Shown piece after piece: positions 26,452 to 36,141 of a DNA stretch of 64,000 nucleotides; within the stretch, counting starts at the first letter, position 1, and every line of letters starts with the position of its first letter. The notes under the pieces are model-generated. The model saw only the letters and a program-made list of their open reading frames with translations, did no database searches and was not told the origin of the DNA. The translations under genes were made by a program, and so were the position numbers. Source of the stretch: Comamonadaceae bacterium (GTDB lineage: Bacteria > Pseudomonadota > Gammaproteobacteria > Burkholderiales > Burkholderiaceae_C); assembly GCA_947375135.1 (NCBI GenBank), contig CANCER010000022.1:1-64000 (forward strand). Reading direction: 5' to 3'.

Positions 26452-28308
26452 TCAGACCGTGGGTTTGATGATGCGGGGCAGCGTGTTGGCGTGCAGGGCT
26501 TCGACCGTGGTTGCGCGGTGCGTGAGCACGGCGCGCTGGTTGATGGAGCCCTTGTCGGTGATTTCGCTGCGGTCTATGGTGGGCGGCTCGGCCAGCAGGC
26601 ACAGGCGTGCAATGCGGTTGGCACTGCCGGTGGAGTGCTTGGACAACGCGTCCACCACCGTCTGGAAGTGCGCAAGCACCGGCGCACTGGCCAGCACATC
26701 GGCCATCGCTGCATCGGCGCTCAAGCCACTCAAGGCACGCACGGCCTGGGTGGGAAACACCATGGCGCCGACTTCCTTCAGGTTGATGCCGGTGAGCACC
26801 ACGTCCTGCACATAGGGCGCACCGGCCGCGGTGATCTTGGCGCGCAGCGGGCCCACGGACACAAAGGTGCCGGTGGCGAGCTTGAAGTCTTCGGCAATGC
26901 GGCCATCGAATTTGAGGCCCTGGTGCTCGTCTTCGGGGTCAATCCAGGTGACGGCATCGCCCGAACAGAAGAAGCCTTCTTCGTCGAAGTGGGCCGCCGT
27001 CTCCTGTGGCGCACGCCAGTAGCCCGGCGTGATGTTGGGGCCGCGGTAGCGCACTTCGGTCTTGCCACCCATGTCCACCAATTTCAGGTCCATGCCCGGT
27101 GTGGGCACGCCCAGATCGCCGGCCCGGACATTGGGGTTGGTGACGAAGATGGCAAAGGGGCCGGACTCGGTCATGCCCATGCCGGTGGTCATCACAATGC
27201 GCTCGCCGATTTCAGCCTCGGCGGTGGCAAACAGGCTGTCCCAGATCGGTTGCGCCAAGGAGGCTCCGGCATAGAAAAACATCTTCACGCGGGAGAAAAG
27301 GGTTTTGCGCAGCACCGCATCGGTCTGCATGGCGTTGGCAATGGCTTCAAAACCGGTGGGCACGTTGAAGTACACCGTGGGCGCGATCTCGCGCAGGTTG
27401 CGCAGGGTCTCGTGCATCAGGGCCGGCGTTGGTTTGCCGTCGTCGATATACAGCGTGCCACCGTGGTACAGCACCATGCCGAAGTTGTGGTTGCCGCCAA
27501 AGGTGTGGTTCCAGGGCAGCCAGTCCACCAGCACCAGCGGCCGCTCGGTCAGGGCCATCATGCTCTGTGCCATCTGCTGCTGGTTGGCGCACCACATGCG
27601 CTGGGTGTTGATCACCGCCTTGGGCAGCTTGGTGGAGCCGCTGGTAAACAGGAACTTGGTAATCGTCTCAGGGCCGGTGGCGGCCATGGCTGCGTCCACG
27701 GCATCAGTGGCTTCGGTGGCCAAGAGGTCCGCAAAGCGGGTGCTGGCAATGCCGTTCACCGTGCCATTCGTCAACACCACTTTCATGTCGTCGCTGGCTA
27801 CGGCGGCAATGGCCCGGCCATAGCGCTTGGCGTCCGCCGCAAACAGCAGTCCGGGCGTCACGGTTTTGAGCACATGGCGCAGCTTGTCGTAGTCCTGGCT
27901 GATCAGCGAATACGCTGGCGAAGTGGGCACAAAGGGCACTCCGGCCACCAGGCAACCCAGGGCCAGCTGCGCGTGTTCCAGATCGTTTTCCGAGAGGATG
28001 ACCACGGGCCGCTCGACGCTGAGCTTGCGGTCCAGCAGCGCCTGCGCAATGCTGCGCGCGCTGTCCCAGGCCTGGGCGTAGGTCAGGTGAATCCAGTCAC
28101 CCAGACTGCCATCGGCCAGCCGTGCGCGCCGCGCCATAAACGTCTGGTCCGGCCGGGTCGCGGCCCAGAGCTTGAGGCGGTCGGTGATGCGCTGGGCGTA
28201 GACCTGCAAGGGCTGCTCGGCCTGCATATAGCGCACGCCGGGGACGCCGTCGCTCAAGCGCACACGGGTGATGCCAAAGCGCAGCGTGCGGTATGTGGGT
28301 GGGGTCAT
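26452..28308 (-). CDS. fcs: Feruloyl-CoA synthase-like acid-CoA ligase
   Basis: This 618-residue ANL-superfamily enzyme activates a carboxylic acid to its CoA thioester through an acyl-AMP. The P-loop reads FLFTSGSTKLPKAVINTQRM, the form typical of feruloyl-CoA synthases. Other motifs are DWLPWNHTFGGNHNFG, TTGMGMTESGP, YRGPNITPGYWR, the hinge FKLATGTFVSVGPLR and a late GSINQRA lysine-loop variant. In this cluster no vanillin dehydrogenase is present. Side-chain cleavage therefore probably goes through beta-oxidation. The substrate range is inferred from family resemblance. Confidence 0.92.
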   Translation of the reverse strand: MTPPTYRTLRFGITRVRLSDGVPGVRYMQAEQPLQVYAQRITDRLKLWAATRPDQTFMARRARLADGSLGDWIHLTYAQAWDSARSIAQALLDRKLSVERPVVILSENDLEHAQLALGCLVAGVPFVPTSPAYSLISQDYDKLRHVLKTVTPGLLFAADAKRYGRAIAAVASDDMKVVLTNGTVNGIASTRFADLLATEATDAVDAAMAATGPETITKFLFTSGSTKLPKAVINTQRMWCANQQQMAQSMMALTERPLVLVDWLPWNHTFGGNHNFGMVLYHGGTLYIDDGKPTPALMHETLRNLREIAPTVYFNVPTGFEAIANAMQTDAVLRKTLFSRVKMFFYAGASLAQPIWDSLFATAEAEIGERIVMTTGMGMTESGPFAIFVTNPNVRAGDLGVPTPGMDLKLVDMGGKTEVRYRGPNITPGYWRAPQETAAHFDEEGFFCSGDAVTWIDPEDEHQGLKFDGRIAEDFKLATGTFVSVGPLRAKITAAGAPYVQDVVLTGINLKEVGAMVFPTQAVRALSGLSADAAMADVLASAPVLAHFQTVVDALSKHSTGSANRIARLCLLAEPPTIDRSEITDKGSINQRAVLTHRATTVEALHANTLPRIIKPTV

Positions 28309-28384
28309 GGGTGTCTCTTCGGGTCTTTATGTGGTGTGCCTGGGCGCTTGCGGTCTGTGCCGATTTGCGCCGACGGGTAGGGCT

Positions 28385-29167
28385 TTAAGCCTTTTGCACC
28401 TTGGCGGCGCGGCCTTCGAGGAAGGCCTTCACGCGGTCCTTGGCTTCGGGCGCGCTCTGGGCAATCGCAGCCATCATGGCTTCGGTCATAAAGCCCTGGT
28501 CGGCCGGCTGGTCGGCAATGCGCGGCAGCACATGGGTGAGTGCGTAGTTGGTCAGCGGTGCGTTACCGGCAATGCGCAGGGCCAGTTCCATCGCCTTGTC
28601 AAAGGCGGTGCCGGCACCGACCAGGTATTGCGCCAGGCCGATGCGTTCACCGTCGGCGGCGTTGTAGACGCGCCCGGTCAGCATCATGTCCGTCATGCGC
28701 GCCACGCCAATCAGACGCGGAATGCGCACAGAGCCCCCGCCACCGACAAAGATGCCGCGCGAGCCTTCGGGCAATGCGTAAAACGTGGTGTCATCGGCCA
28801 CACGGATATGGCAGGCGCTGGCGAGTTCCAGGCCACCGCCGACCACGGCGCCGTGCAGCGCCGCAATCACCGGCACCGGGCCGTATTGCACCTGCTCCAG
28901 TGCCGAGTGCCACATGCGCGAGTGGTGCAGACCCTGGCCGGCGTCGCGGTCCTGCAGCTCACTTAAATCGAGGCCGGCGCAGAAGTGATCGCCCTCGCCG
29001 TCAATAACGGCAGCGCGCACGCTGGAGGGCATGGTTTCAAACAGGTGGCGCAGGGCGATGATGAGGCCGTCATTGAGCGCGTTGCGCTTGGCGCCGCGGG
29101 TGAGGCGGATGACGGCGACCTGAAGATGCTCGCCCTGGAGTTCAAAGTGGATGTGTTTTTGGCTCAT
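28385..29167 (-). CDS. Crotonase/enoyl-CoA hydratase family protein
   Basis: This 260-residue crotonase-fold protein has the oxyanion-hole segment DHFCAGLDLSEL and HGAVVGGGLELASACHIRVA. The latter carries the first catalytic Glu, and ALPEGSRGIFVGGGG carries the second. It should hydrate an enoyl-CoA, the step after the ligase or dehydrogenase. The ATG at 29167 is preferred over an upstream one at 29233 because the palindromic promoter region lies between them. It is the first gene of the long minus-strand operon. Confidence 0.9.
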   Translation of the reverse strand: MSQKHIHFELQGEHLQVAVIRLTRGAKRNALNDGLIIALRHLFETMPSSVRAAVIDGEGDHFCAGLDLSELQDRDAGQGLHHSRMWHSALEQVQYGPVPVIAALHGAVVGGGLELASACHIRVADDTTFYALPEGSRGIFVGGGGSVRIPRLIGVARMTDMMLTGRVYNAADGERIGLAQYLVGAGTAFDKAMELALRIAGNAPLTNYALTHVLPRIADQPADQGFMTEAMMAAIAQSAPEAKDRVKAFLEGRAAKVQKA

Positions 29168-29193
29168 GTGGTGCTTTCGTGTGCTTGAATTAT

Positions 29194-29210
29194 GGTTATA
29201 TAAAATAACC
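29194..29210. promoter_or_regulatory. Candidate MarR-type operator palindrome
   Basis: The 17-base inverted repeat GGTTATATAAAATAACC lies 27 bases upstream of the crotonase start, in an AT-rich patch of an otherwise GC-rich window. The half-sites GGTTAT/ATAACC are perfect, with a 5-base centre. Size, symmetry and position fit a MarR-family operator overlapping the operon promoter. The regulator at 16206-16661 is the obvious candidate binder. No experimental support exists here. Confidence 0.55.
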
Positions 29211-29879
29211 TTATCAAGGCCCTTGCGGCGCAATTTCCTAAGTGTTTACCCTGGTTTGTAGATTCGACCAATGGGAGTCCGATTAACGAAATCCACCGCA
29301 ACCCCAACCGTGTGCCCATCGCAATCAGACGCGGCAATGAGGCGGCTGGCAGTGGCGCAGCGCCGGGAGTCATCGGGACTTCGACCGGAGGTCGATGTTG
29401 AAGGGTTGATCCTTGGCATCTGGAACCGATCCTGCTGAACATTTCTCTCCAGGGCGAAAATGTCAGGTATCGGGCAAGCAAGTTGAACTGCTTTATGACT
29501 GCAACGCAGCTCCGAAGTCATTCGGTAGGCGTTTTTTGTGTTCGTTCATTCAGCGGTAGCCGGTTGCACCCAACGGGACAATCAGTTCACGGACCAACGG
29601 ACTATCGTCTGCTTTGCGGCAGCTGAACGGGCGCATGACAAGAAACTGGCAGGCCCCGTGGGTGGACTGAATCGCCCTCTTCGGCCTCGCGGCTGAATAC
29701 GATCTGGTAAGTCAGCCTTGGTGCTTCTTTTGGCGCTCTCTGGCGGCAGCGGCTTGCGCTTCCAGCCTGGCAATGACTGTCTCTGCTGGAATCCAGTCTC
29801 CAGCCGCTTCGGAGCGAGCAATTACCGCAAGGCAACAAGGCAAGAAAGCGACACGCCCTCAAGCCATGCACTCAGCAAC
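29211..29879. other. Gene-free stretch upstream of the catabolic operon
   Basis: About 670 bases lie between the operon's palindrome and the end of the secreted PKD-like protein gene. Open frames on the minus strand (29246-29521, 29582-29821 and others) show no domain, no hydrophobic pattern and no plausible ribosome site. I see no insertion sequence ends or RNA gene. It may be eroded sequence. Confidence 0.4.
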
Positions 29880-30473
29880 TCAGGGCTTGCAGCCGTACTG
29901 CCCCTTCTTGGCGTTCTCGAAGTAGGTCAGATCACCCTGGCACATGGGCTTGTGATCGGGCAGTGGCGTTTTTGCCTTGGCCACGCAGGTGTAGGCGCCG
30001 GTCTTGACGTTGAATTTGCCCGACAGTTTCCACGGTGCAACGCACAGGGTGGCCATACCCGCGGCCGATGGATTCGCCACCGCAACCGGGGCGGGTGCAG
30101 CGGCGGGCTTGGCGCCTTCCGTCACTGTGACGGTCGCGAACTTATCGCCGCCACCGCAATTGGGGTGGGACTCCACATTGCGCCCACCCATGCTGAGGGT
30201 GTAGGTACCTGGCTTGTCATACACGTGGGTGGTGACAAACGGGGTGGGATGGCTGACATCGCTGTAGCCATCTACCGTTTTGCCGTCACCATAGAACACG
30301 GCAAAGCCGCAGTAATTGCCGCTCATCACATCCACGTTGGCGGTGACTGTCACGGGCTCACCTGCTTTCACGGTAGCGGGACTGGCAGTCACACTGCCGA
30401 TGAGTTGGGCATGGGCCGTCACGCCACAGCTTGCGGCCAGAACGGCCGCTGAAATCCAGGAAATCAAACGCAT
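29880..30473 (-). CDS. Secreted protein with a PKD-like domain
   Basis: This 197-residue protein has a Sec signal peptide (MRLISWISAAVLAASCGVTA, cleavage near AHA-Q). Residues about 22-112 form a PKD/Ig-like fold: VTASPATVKAGEPVTVTANV, then VFYGDGKTVDGY and HVYDKPGTYTLSM. An Ala/Pro linker follows, then a cysteine-containing C-terminal part (TLCVAPWKLSGKF, TCVAKAKTPL). Six cysteines in the mature protein suggest disulfides. An upstream ATG at 30530 would precede the signal peptide with a basic tail and is less likely. The function is unknown. Confidence 0.8.
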   Translation of the reverse strand: MRLISWISAAVLAASCGVTAHAQLIGSVTASPATVKAGEPVTVTANVDVMSGNYCGFAVFYGDGKTVDGYSDVSHPTPFVTTHVYDKPGTYTLSMGGRNVESHPNCGGGDKFATVTVTEGAKPAAAPAPVAVANPSAAGMATLCVAPWKLSGKFNVKTGAYTCVAKAKTPLPDHKPMCQGDLTYFENAKKGQYGCKP

Positions 30474-30542
30474 AGGGGAACCTCCAAAAGTGCGGCGCAG
30501 GTTATAAAAGTTAAAGCAAAGGCGCCGCAACTGGATTTTGCA

Positions 30543-31499
30543 CTAGCCCGCAGGCTTTTCAAGCGCTGCTTCCAATGCATCCACAAACATGGCGGGCACA
30601 TCAAAGCCGGTCTGGTCTGTGATTTCCTGAAAGCACGTCGGACTGGTGACGTTGATTTCGGTCAGGCTGTCGCCAATCACATCCAGACCCACCAGCAGCA
30701 GACCCCGCGCGGCCAGGATGGGGCCCAGCGCCTCGGCGATGGCGCGGTCGGTTTCTGTGAGCGGCTGCGCGACGCCCTTGCCACCGGCGGCCAGATTGCC
30801 ACGCACTTCGCCACCCTGCGGAATGCGCGCCAGGCAGAAGGGCACGGGCTTGCCGCCTATGACCAGCACGCGCTTGTCGCCAAACGCAATGGCGGGCAGG
30901 AACTTCTGCACCATGATGGTCTGCGTGCCCTCGGCATTCAGCGTCTCGATGATCGCACCCAGGTTCAGGCCATCGTCCTTCACGCGGAAGATGCCGGTGC
31001 CGCCCATGCCGTCCAGCGGCTTGAGGATGATGTCGCGGTGCTCGGCATGGAAGGCGCGCACGGCCTGCGGATCGCGCGTCACCAGCGTCGGGCCAATGTG
31101 TTGCGGGAACTCCATGATGGCCAGCTTTTCCGGGTGGTCGCGCAGGGCACGCGGGCTGTTGAACACGTGGGCGCCCTCGCGCTCGGCCTGTTCCAGCAAG
31201 TGCGTGGCGTAGAAGAACTCACTGTCAAAGGGCGGGTCCTTGCGCATGATGATGGCGTCAAAGGTATGCAGAGCCTGCGTCGCTGTGGCGGTCACCTCAA
31301 ACCAGTCTTGCGCGTCACCGGTGAGGCGGATGCTTTGCACCCATGCCTGCACCACACCGCCACGCTGCCAGACCAGATGCTGCGGCTCACAGGCAGAGAC
31401 GGTGTGGCCGCGGCGCTGCGCCTCACGCATCATGGAAAAGGTGGTGTCTTTGTAGATCTTGAAAGACGCCAGTGGATCGGCAACGAAAAGGATGTTCAT
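30543..31499 (-). CDS. gshB: Glutathione synthetase
   Basis: GshB joins gamma-glutamylcysteine and glycine with ATP to make glutathione. This 318-residue ATP-grasp enzyme starts NILFVADPLASFKIYKDTTF, as is typical. It shows MRKDPPFDSEFFYATHLLEQ, the glycine-rich ATP loop KPLDGMGGTGIFRV and the C-terminal GLDVIGDSLTEINVTSPTCF. The length equals E. coli GshB (316). gshA lies 3.3 kb upstream on the same strand, with benE and kup between them. Confidence 0.97.
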   Translation of the reverse strand: MNILFVADPLASFKIYKDTTFSMMREAQRRGHTVSACEPQHLVWQRGGVVQAWVQSIRLTGDAQDWFEVTATATQALHTFDAIIMRKDPPFDSEFFYATHLLEQAEREGAHVFNSPRALRDHPEKLAIMEFPQHIGPTLVTRDPQAVRAFHAEHRDIILKPLDGMGGTGIFRVKDDGLNLGAIIETLNAEGTQTIMVQKFLPAIAFGDKRVLVIGGKPVPFCLARIPQGGEVRGNLAAGGKGVAQPLTETDRAIAEALGPILAARGLLLVGLDVIGDSLTEINVTSPTCFQEITDQTGFDVPAMFVDALEAALEKPAG

Positions 31500-31521
31500 A
31501 CGGCTCTTAAGAAAGTCAGGT

Positions 31522-32733
31522 TCAGACGGTTTGCGGTTTGTGCCAGTGCTGCACGGCCAGCGCCAGCGCACCGGCCACCACACCCCAGAAGGCCGAGCCT
31601 ACACCGGCCACCGTGACGCCGCTGAGCGTGACCAGAAAGGTGATGGTGGCGGCCTCGCGGTCCAGGTCCTTGTCCAGCGCCACGCGCAGCCCGCCGGCAA
31701 TGCTGCCCAGCAGCGCCAGGCCGGCAATCGCCGCCACCAGTTCCTTGGGGAAAGCGGTGAGCACGCCGATGATGGTGGCGCCAAACAGACCCACCAGCAC
31801 ATAGAGGCCGCCGCAGGAAACCGCCGCGGTGTAGCGGCGTTTCGGGTCCACATGGGCTTCCGGGCCCATGCAGATGGCGGCGGTGATGGCGCTCAGGTTC
31901 AGAGAGAAGGCGCCAAACGGCGCCAGCAGCAAGGTGCACAGGCCCGTGAGCGTGATGGTGGCGGAGATAGGGATGCCTGCGTCGCCCCCATTGGCGCGCT
32001 CGTCGCCATACCCGCAGGCCTTGATGGCCGCCACGCCGGGCAGGTTTTGCGAGGCCATGGTGACGATGAAGAGTGGCAGGGCCAGGCTGACAAAGGCCGA
32101 CACAGAGAAGGCCGGGGACACCCATACCGGCAGGGTCAGGCTGTACTGGATTTCGGTCTTTAAAAAGCCATGGTTCAACGCCACAAACACGATAGCTACC
32201 AGCAGCGTCAGCGGCACGGCGTAGCGCGGCAGAAAACGCTTGCCGGCCAGGTAGGTAACAAGCATCAGCACCACCAGCGGCAAAGCGGTCTGCGCGGCGG
32301 TAAAAGCCGACAGGCCAAAACGCGCCAGCACACCGGCCAGCAGGGCCGAGGCAATGGCTGCGGGAATCCGATCCATCAGACGCTCGAACCAGCCGGTGGC
32401 ACCCACCAGCACGATCAGCGCGGCACACATCATGAAGGCTCCCACCGCATCATTCATGGTGAAGCCACCTGCCAGACCGGCGCTGGCCAGCACGGCCGCA
32501 CCGGGCGTGCTCCAGGCCACCATCACCGGTTTGCGCAACCAGAGGGACGGCACCAGGGTGCACAGGCCCATGCCCAGGCCAATCGCCCACATCCACGAAG
32601 CCATCACCGCCGGCGTGGCACCAAAGGCCTGCGCGGCCTGAAAGACGATGGCAATCGAGCTGGTAAAGCCCACCAGCACGGCGACAAAGCCGGCGCTGAA
32701 GGCACAGAGGCTCCAGTCCCTTAAAAACCGCAT
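31522..32733 (-). CDS. benE: BenE-family benzoate/H+ symporter-like transporter
   Basis: This 403-residue membrane protein has around 11-12 hydrophobic segments and belongs to the benzoate:H+ symporter family. Recognisable family stretches include GFTSSIAIVFQAAQAFGATP, VAWSTPGAAVLASAG, TMASQNLPGVAAIKACGY and SLNLSAITAAICMGPEAH. BenE members import benzoate or related compounds, and many members have unknown substrates. The ATG at 32733 is preferred over a TTG at 32748. No benzoate catabolic genes lie nearby, so the substrate is open. It sits between gshB and kup. Confidence 0.9.
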   Translation of the reverse strand: MRFLRDWSLCAFSAGFVAVLVGFTSSIAIVFQAAQAFGATPAVMASWMWAIGLGMGLCTLVPSLWLRKPVMVAWSTPGAAVLASAGLAGGFTMNDAVGAFMMCAALIVLVGATGWFERLMDRIPAAIASALLAGVLARFGLSAFTAAQTALPLVVLMLVTYLAGKRFLPRYAVPLTLLVAIVFVALNHGFLKTEIQYSLTLPVWVSPAFSVSAFVSLALPLFIVTMASQNLPGVAAIKACGYGDERANGGDAGIPISATITLTGLCTLLLAPFGAFSLNLSAITAAICMGPEAHVDPKRRYTAAVSCGGLYVLVGLFGATIIGVLTAFPKELVAAIAGLALLGSIAGGLRVALDKDLDREAATITFLVTLSGVTVAGVGSAFWGVVAGALALAVQHWHKPQTV

Positions 32734-32748
32734 GGAGTGACCTGACAA

Positions 32749-34617
32749 CTAAATTTCGATCTTGCTGCCCAGCTCCACAACCGCGTTGTTGGGCAGGTTC
32801 AGGAAGTCGGCAGCCGCGCTGGCATTGCGGTGCATCTGGGCAAACAGCTTTTCGCGCCACGGGGCCATGCCCTCGCCCAGTGAAGGCACCACGGTGTCAC
32901 GCGACAGGAAGTAGCTGGTGGTCATGGGGTTCAGATCACAGCCGCGCGCCTTGATGTGCTGCAGCGCCTTGGGCACATCGGGGTCGTTCTTGAAGCCGTA
33001 GTTGATCACCACCTGCCAGCAGTCGTGGCCCAGGGAGTCGATCTCGATGCGCTTGTCCAGCCCGATCCAGGGCGTCTCGTGGTTGCGCACGGTGACAAAC
33101 AGGTTGTTGGCGTGCAGCACCTTGTTGTGCTTGAGGTTGTGCAACATGGCGTTGGGCACGGTACCCACTTCGCCGGTGAGAAACACAGCCGTTCCATCCA
33201 CGCGCGCGGGCGGGCTGACAAACACAGCTTCCAGAAAGCTGGGCAGATCAATCGCATCCGCCATGAGCTTGTTGTTCATCAGGCGCCTGCCATCTTTCCA
33301 GGTCAGCATCAGCGTGAACACAGCACCGCCGATCAGCAACGGGAACCAACCGCCGTCCAGCAGCTTGAGCAGGTTGGAGGCCCAGAAGGCAAAGTCCACC
33401 ACAAAGAAGAAACTGGTGGCGGCAAAGCACAGCCACAAGGGATACTTCCAGCCGTAGCGGATCACGAAGAAAGTCAGCACAGTGGTGATCAGCATGTCGG
33501 TACACACGGCAATGCCGTAGGCGGCAGCCAGGTTGCTGGACGACTTGAACATCACCACGGCGAGCACGATGGTGACAAACAGGCCCCAGTTCACAAACGG
33601 CAGGTAAATCTGGCCGGTGTCCTTGACGCTGGTGTGCAGCACCTGCAGGCGCGGCAGATAGCCCAGCTGGATGATTTGCTTGGTGACCGAGAAGGCGCCC
33701 GAAATCAGAGCCTGCGAGGCAATCACCGTGGCCATGGTGGCCAGACCCACCAGGGGAATCAGAAACCAGTCCGGGGCCATATTGAAGAACGGGTTCTTCA
33801 CCGCCTCGGGGTGCGTCAGCAACAGGGCACCCTGGCCGAAGTAGTTGAGCGTCAGGCAGGGCATGACGATGGAAAACCAGGCCACGCGGATCGGCTTTTT
33901 GCCGAAGTGGCCCATGTCGGCATACAGCGCCTCGCCCCCGGTCACACACAGCACCACCGCGCCCAGGATGATGAAGGTGATAAACGGCTGGTTCCAGATG
34001 AAGCCCAGGGCATAGGTCGGGCTGATGGCCCAGAGAATGTCGGGATCCTCCATGATGTGGAAAACACCCAGCACGGCAATGCAGAAAAACCAGACCACGG
34101 TGATGGGTCCGAAGAACTTGCCAATGCCGGTGGTGCCGCGCTTTTGCACGGCAAACAGCCCGAACAGGATCACCAGCGTCATCGGGATCACGTATTTCTT
34201 GAAGGCCGGGGAAATCACCTCCAGACCTTCCACCGCTGACAACACCGAAATGGCCGGGGTGATGACGCCGTCGCCGTAGAACAAGCAGGTGCCAAACACA
34301 CCCACCAGCAGCAGCACGCGGCGGAGCTGCGGCCTGTCCTTCACCGACTGCGAGGCCAGCGCCAGCATGGCCACCAGCCCGCCCTCGCCGTGGTTGTCGG
34401 CACGCAGCACCAGCACCACATACTTGATGGAAACGATGACGGTGAGGGTCCAGAAAAAGATCGAGAGAATGCCGTAGACGTTGGCTTCGGTAAACGGCAC
34501 GTGGCCAGAACCGAACACTTCCTTCATGGCATACAGCACGCTGGTGCCGATATCCCCGTAAACCACACCGATGGCGCCCAGGGTAAGTGCCGTTAGAGAC
34601 GATTTTGATGCTGACAC
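32749..34617 (-). CDS. kup: Low-affinity potassium uptake protein Kup
   Basis: Kup is a K+/H+ symporter of the KUP/HAK/KT family. The 622 residues match E. coli Kup (622), with about 12 membrane segments and a C-terminal cytoplasmic domain. The N-terminal [20 protein letters not shown] and the later [20 protein letters not shown] are signatures. Translation appears to start at a GTG at 34617, giving MSASKSS as in homologues. It is 15 bases upstream of benE. Confidence 0.97.
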   Translation of the reverse strand: MSASKSSLTALTLGAIGVVYGDIGTSVLYAMKEVFGSGHVPFTEANVYGILSIFFWTLTVIVSIKYVVLVLRADNHGEGGLVAMLALASQSVKDRPQLRRVLLLVGVFGTCLFYGDGVITPAISVLSAVEGLEVISPAFKKYVIPMTLVILFGLFAVQKRGTTGIGKFFGPITVVWFFCIAVLGVFHIMEDPDILWAISPTYALGFIWNQPFITFIILGAVVLCVTGGEALYADMGHFGKKPIRVAWFSIVMPCLTLNYFGQGALLLTHPEAVKNPFFNMAPDWFLIPLVGLATMATVIASQALISGAFSVTKQIIQLGYLPRLQVLHTSVKDTGQIYLPFVNWGLFVTIVLAVVMFKSSSNLAAAYGIAVCTDMLITTVLTFFVIRYGWKYPLWLCFAATSFFFVVDFAFWASNLLKLLDGGWFPLLIGGAVFTLMLTWKDGRRLMNNKLMADAIDLPSFLEAVFVSPPARVDGTAVFLTGEVGTVPNAMLHNLKHNKVLHANNLFVTVRNHETPWIGLDKRIEIDSLGHDCWQVVINYGFKNDPDVPKALQHIKARGCDLNPMTTSYFLSRDTVVPSLGEGMAPWREKLFAQMHRNASAAADFLNLPNNAVVELGSKIEI

Positions 34618-34776
34618 GAGTTATGCCGGCCAATCCAACGGCCGATGTCCATTCTGTTCGGGATCGCCATTTTGCGCCCGGTCAAGCCCGGTGCAAGCCC
34701 TGCACGTTCAAATAATTGCGTCCGCAAAACTCTGTTGCACTGCAACAACTGGGCTTGAACGCGCCGCCACGAAGTG

Positions 34777-36066
34777 TTAGTCGTAATGCTCGGCCTGCGG
34801 ATCGGTGGCCTCGAGCTCATAGCTGGCGGCCAGCATGGCCAAGCGGCCGATCACGCCGTACATGTAGAAGCGGTTGGGTGCGCTGGCACCCGGTCGCACG
34901 CCGGGCTGGGGCAGGTGCATGCTCTGGTCAAAGGCCAGCGGCACAAAGCTGGAGCCTGGCGCGTTCAGGTCTTCGTCAATGCCGCGCTCGGCGTGTATCC
35001 GGTAAAAACCACCCACCACGTAACGGTCCATCATGTAGACCACCGGCTCGGCCACGGCGTCATTCATGCGCTCCAGCGTCAGCACGCCTTCCTGCAAAAT
35101 CAGCTCCTGCACGCCCTGGAAGCGCTTGCCAGCGAGCGCGTGGGCCTTTTGGGCCAGGGTGGGCACGTCCTTGGCGTCGCGCACCGACATCAGCCCGGCG
35201 CTTCCGCCCAGGTTGTCGGCCTTGACTACCACAAACGGTTTTTCCTTGATGCCGTATTCCTTGTACTTTTTCTTGACCTTGGCCAGCAGCGTATCCACCC
35301 GCGCCTTCAGGGCCTCTATGCCGTCGTCCGTGCCCAGATCCACACCGCCGCAGCGGTCAAACATGGGATTGATCAGCCAGGGATCCACGCCGATGAGTTT
35401 GCCAAACCGCTTGGTCACCTCTTCGTAGGTCTTGAAGTGGGTGCTGCGTCGGCGCGTGCTCCAGCTGGCATGCAGGGGCGGCAGCAAATACTGTTCGTTC
35501 AGTTCTTCCAGAATGCCGGGTACCCCGGACACTAGGTCGTTGTTGAGCAGGATGGTGCAGGGGTCGAAGTCCTTGACGCCCAGACGACCGCGGGTGCGTA
35601 TCACCGGATCCAGCGTCAGCGTCTCACCATCGGGCAGCTTGAGGGTCGTAGCCTTCTTCAGGTCGGGGCTAATGGAGCCCATACGCACATTCAGGCCAGC
35701 CATGTGGAAGATGCGGCGCAGCTGGGCCAGATTGCTCAGGTAAAAAGTGCTGCGCACATCATTTTCCGGAATGATCAGCAGGTTGCGCGCCTCCGGGCAG
35801 ATTTTTTCGATGGCGGCCATGGCGGCCTGCACCGCCAGCGGCAGCATGGATGGCGTCAGGTTGTGCCAGCCGCCCGGAAACAAATCGGTATCCACGGGCG
35901 CCAGTTTGAAGCCGGCATTGCGCACGTCCACCGAGCAGTAAAAAGGCGGCGTGTGCTCCATCCACTCCAGGCGGAACCAGCGCTCAATGGCCGGCATGGA
36001 GTCCAGCACGCGCTGCTCCAACTCATTGATGGGGCCGGTCAGGGCGGTAACGAGGTGCGGAACCAT
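34777..36066 (-). CDS. gshA: Glutamate-cysteine ligase (proteobacterial GshA type)
   Basis: This 429-residue protein matches the glutamate-cysteine ligase family found in Betaproteobacteria, distinct from the E. coli enzyme. It makes gamma-glutamylcysteine, the first step of glutathione synthesis. Typical stretches are PVDTDLFPGGWHNL, LLIIPENDVRSTFYLSNLAQ, ILLNNDLVSGVPGIL and KPFVVVKADNLGGSAGLMSV. The gene is followed after a 159-base gap by kup. Confidence 0.95.
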   Translation of the reverse strand: MVPHLVTALTGPINELEQRVLDSMPAIERWFRLEWMEHTPPFYCSVDVRNAGFKLAPVDTDLFPGGWHNLTPSMLPLAVQAAMAAIEKICPEARNLLIIPENDVRSTFYLSNLAQLRRIFHMAGLNVRMGSISPDLKKATTLKLPDGETLTLDPVIRTRGRLGVKDFDPCTILLNNDLVSGVPGILEELNEQYLLPPLHASWSTRRRSTHFKTYEEVTKRFGKLIGVDPWLINPMFDRCGGVDLGTDDGIEALKARVDTLLAKVKKKYKEYGIKEKPFVVVKADNLGGSAGLMSVRDAKDVPTLAQKAHALAGKRFQGVQELILQEGVLTLERMNDAVAEPVVYMMDRYVVGGFYRIHAERGIDEDLNAPGSSFVPLAFDQSMHLPQPGVRPGASAPNRFYMYGVIGRLAMLAASYELEATDPQAEHYD

Positions 36067-36141
36067 GCGAAACTTTCAAAAGGGAGTAGAAGCAGCGGCT
36101 TTAGATGGAGCCATCTGCGCCGGATTCAAGCACAGGGCAGG

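Noticed and set aside
26422..28380. Long plus-strand frame antisense to the CoA ligase
   Set aside because: Composition is dominated by His, Gly, Arg and Gln without any domain. It mirrors the codon pattern of the real gene on the other strand. Similar antisense frames at 1931-3646, 25268-26815 and 41864-43822 were discarded for the same reason.
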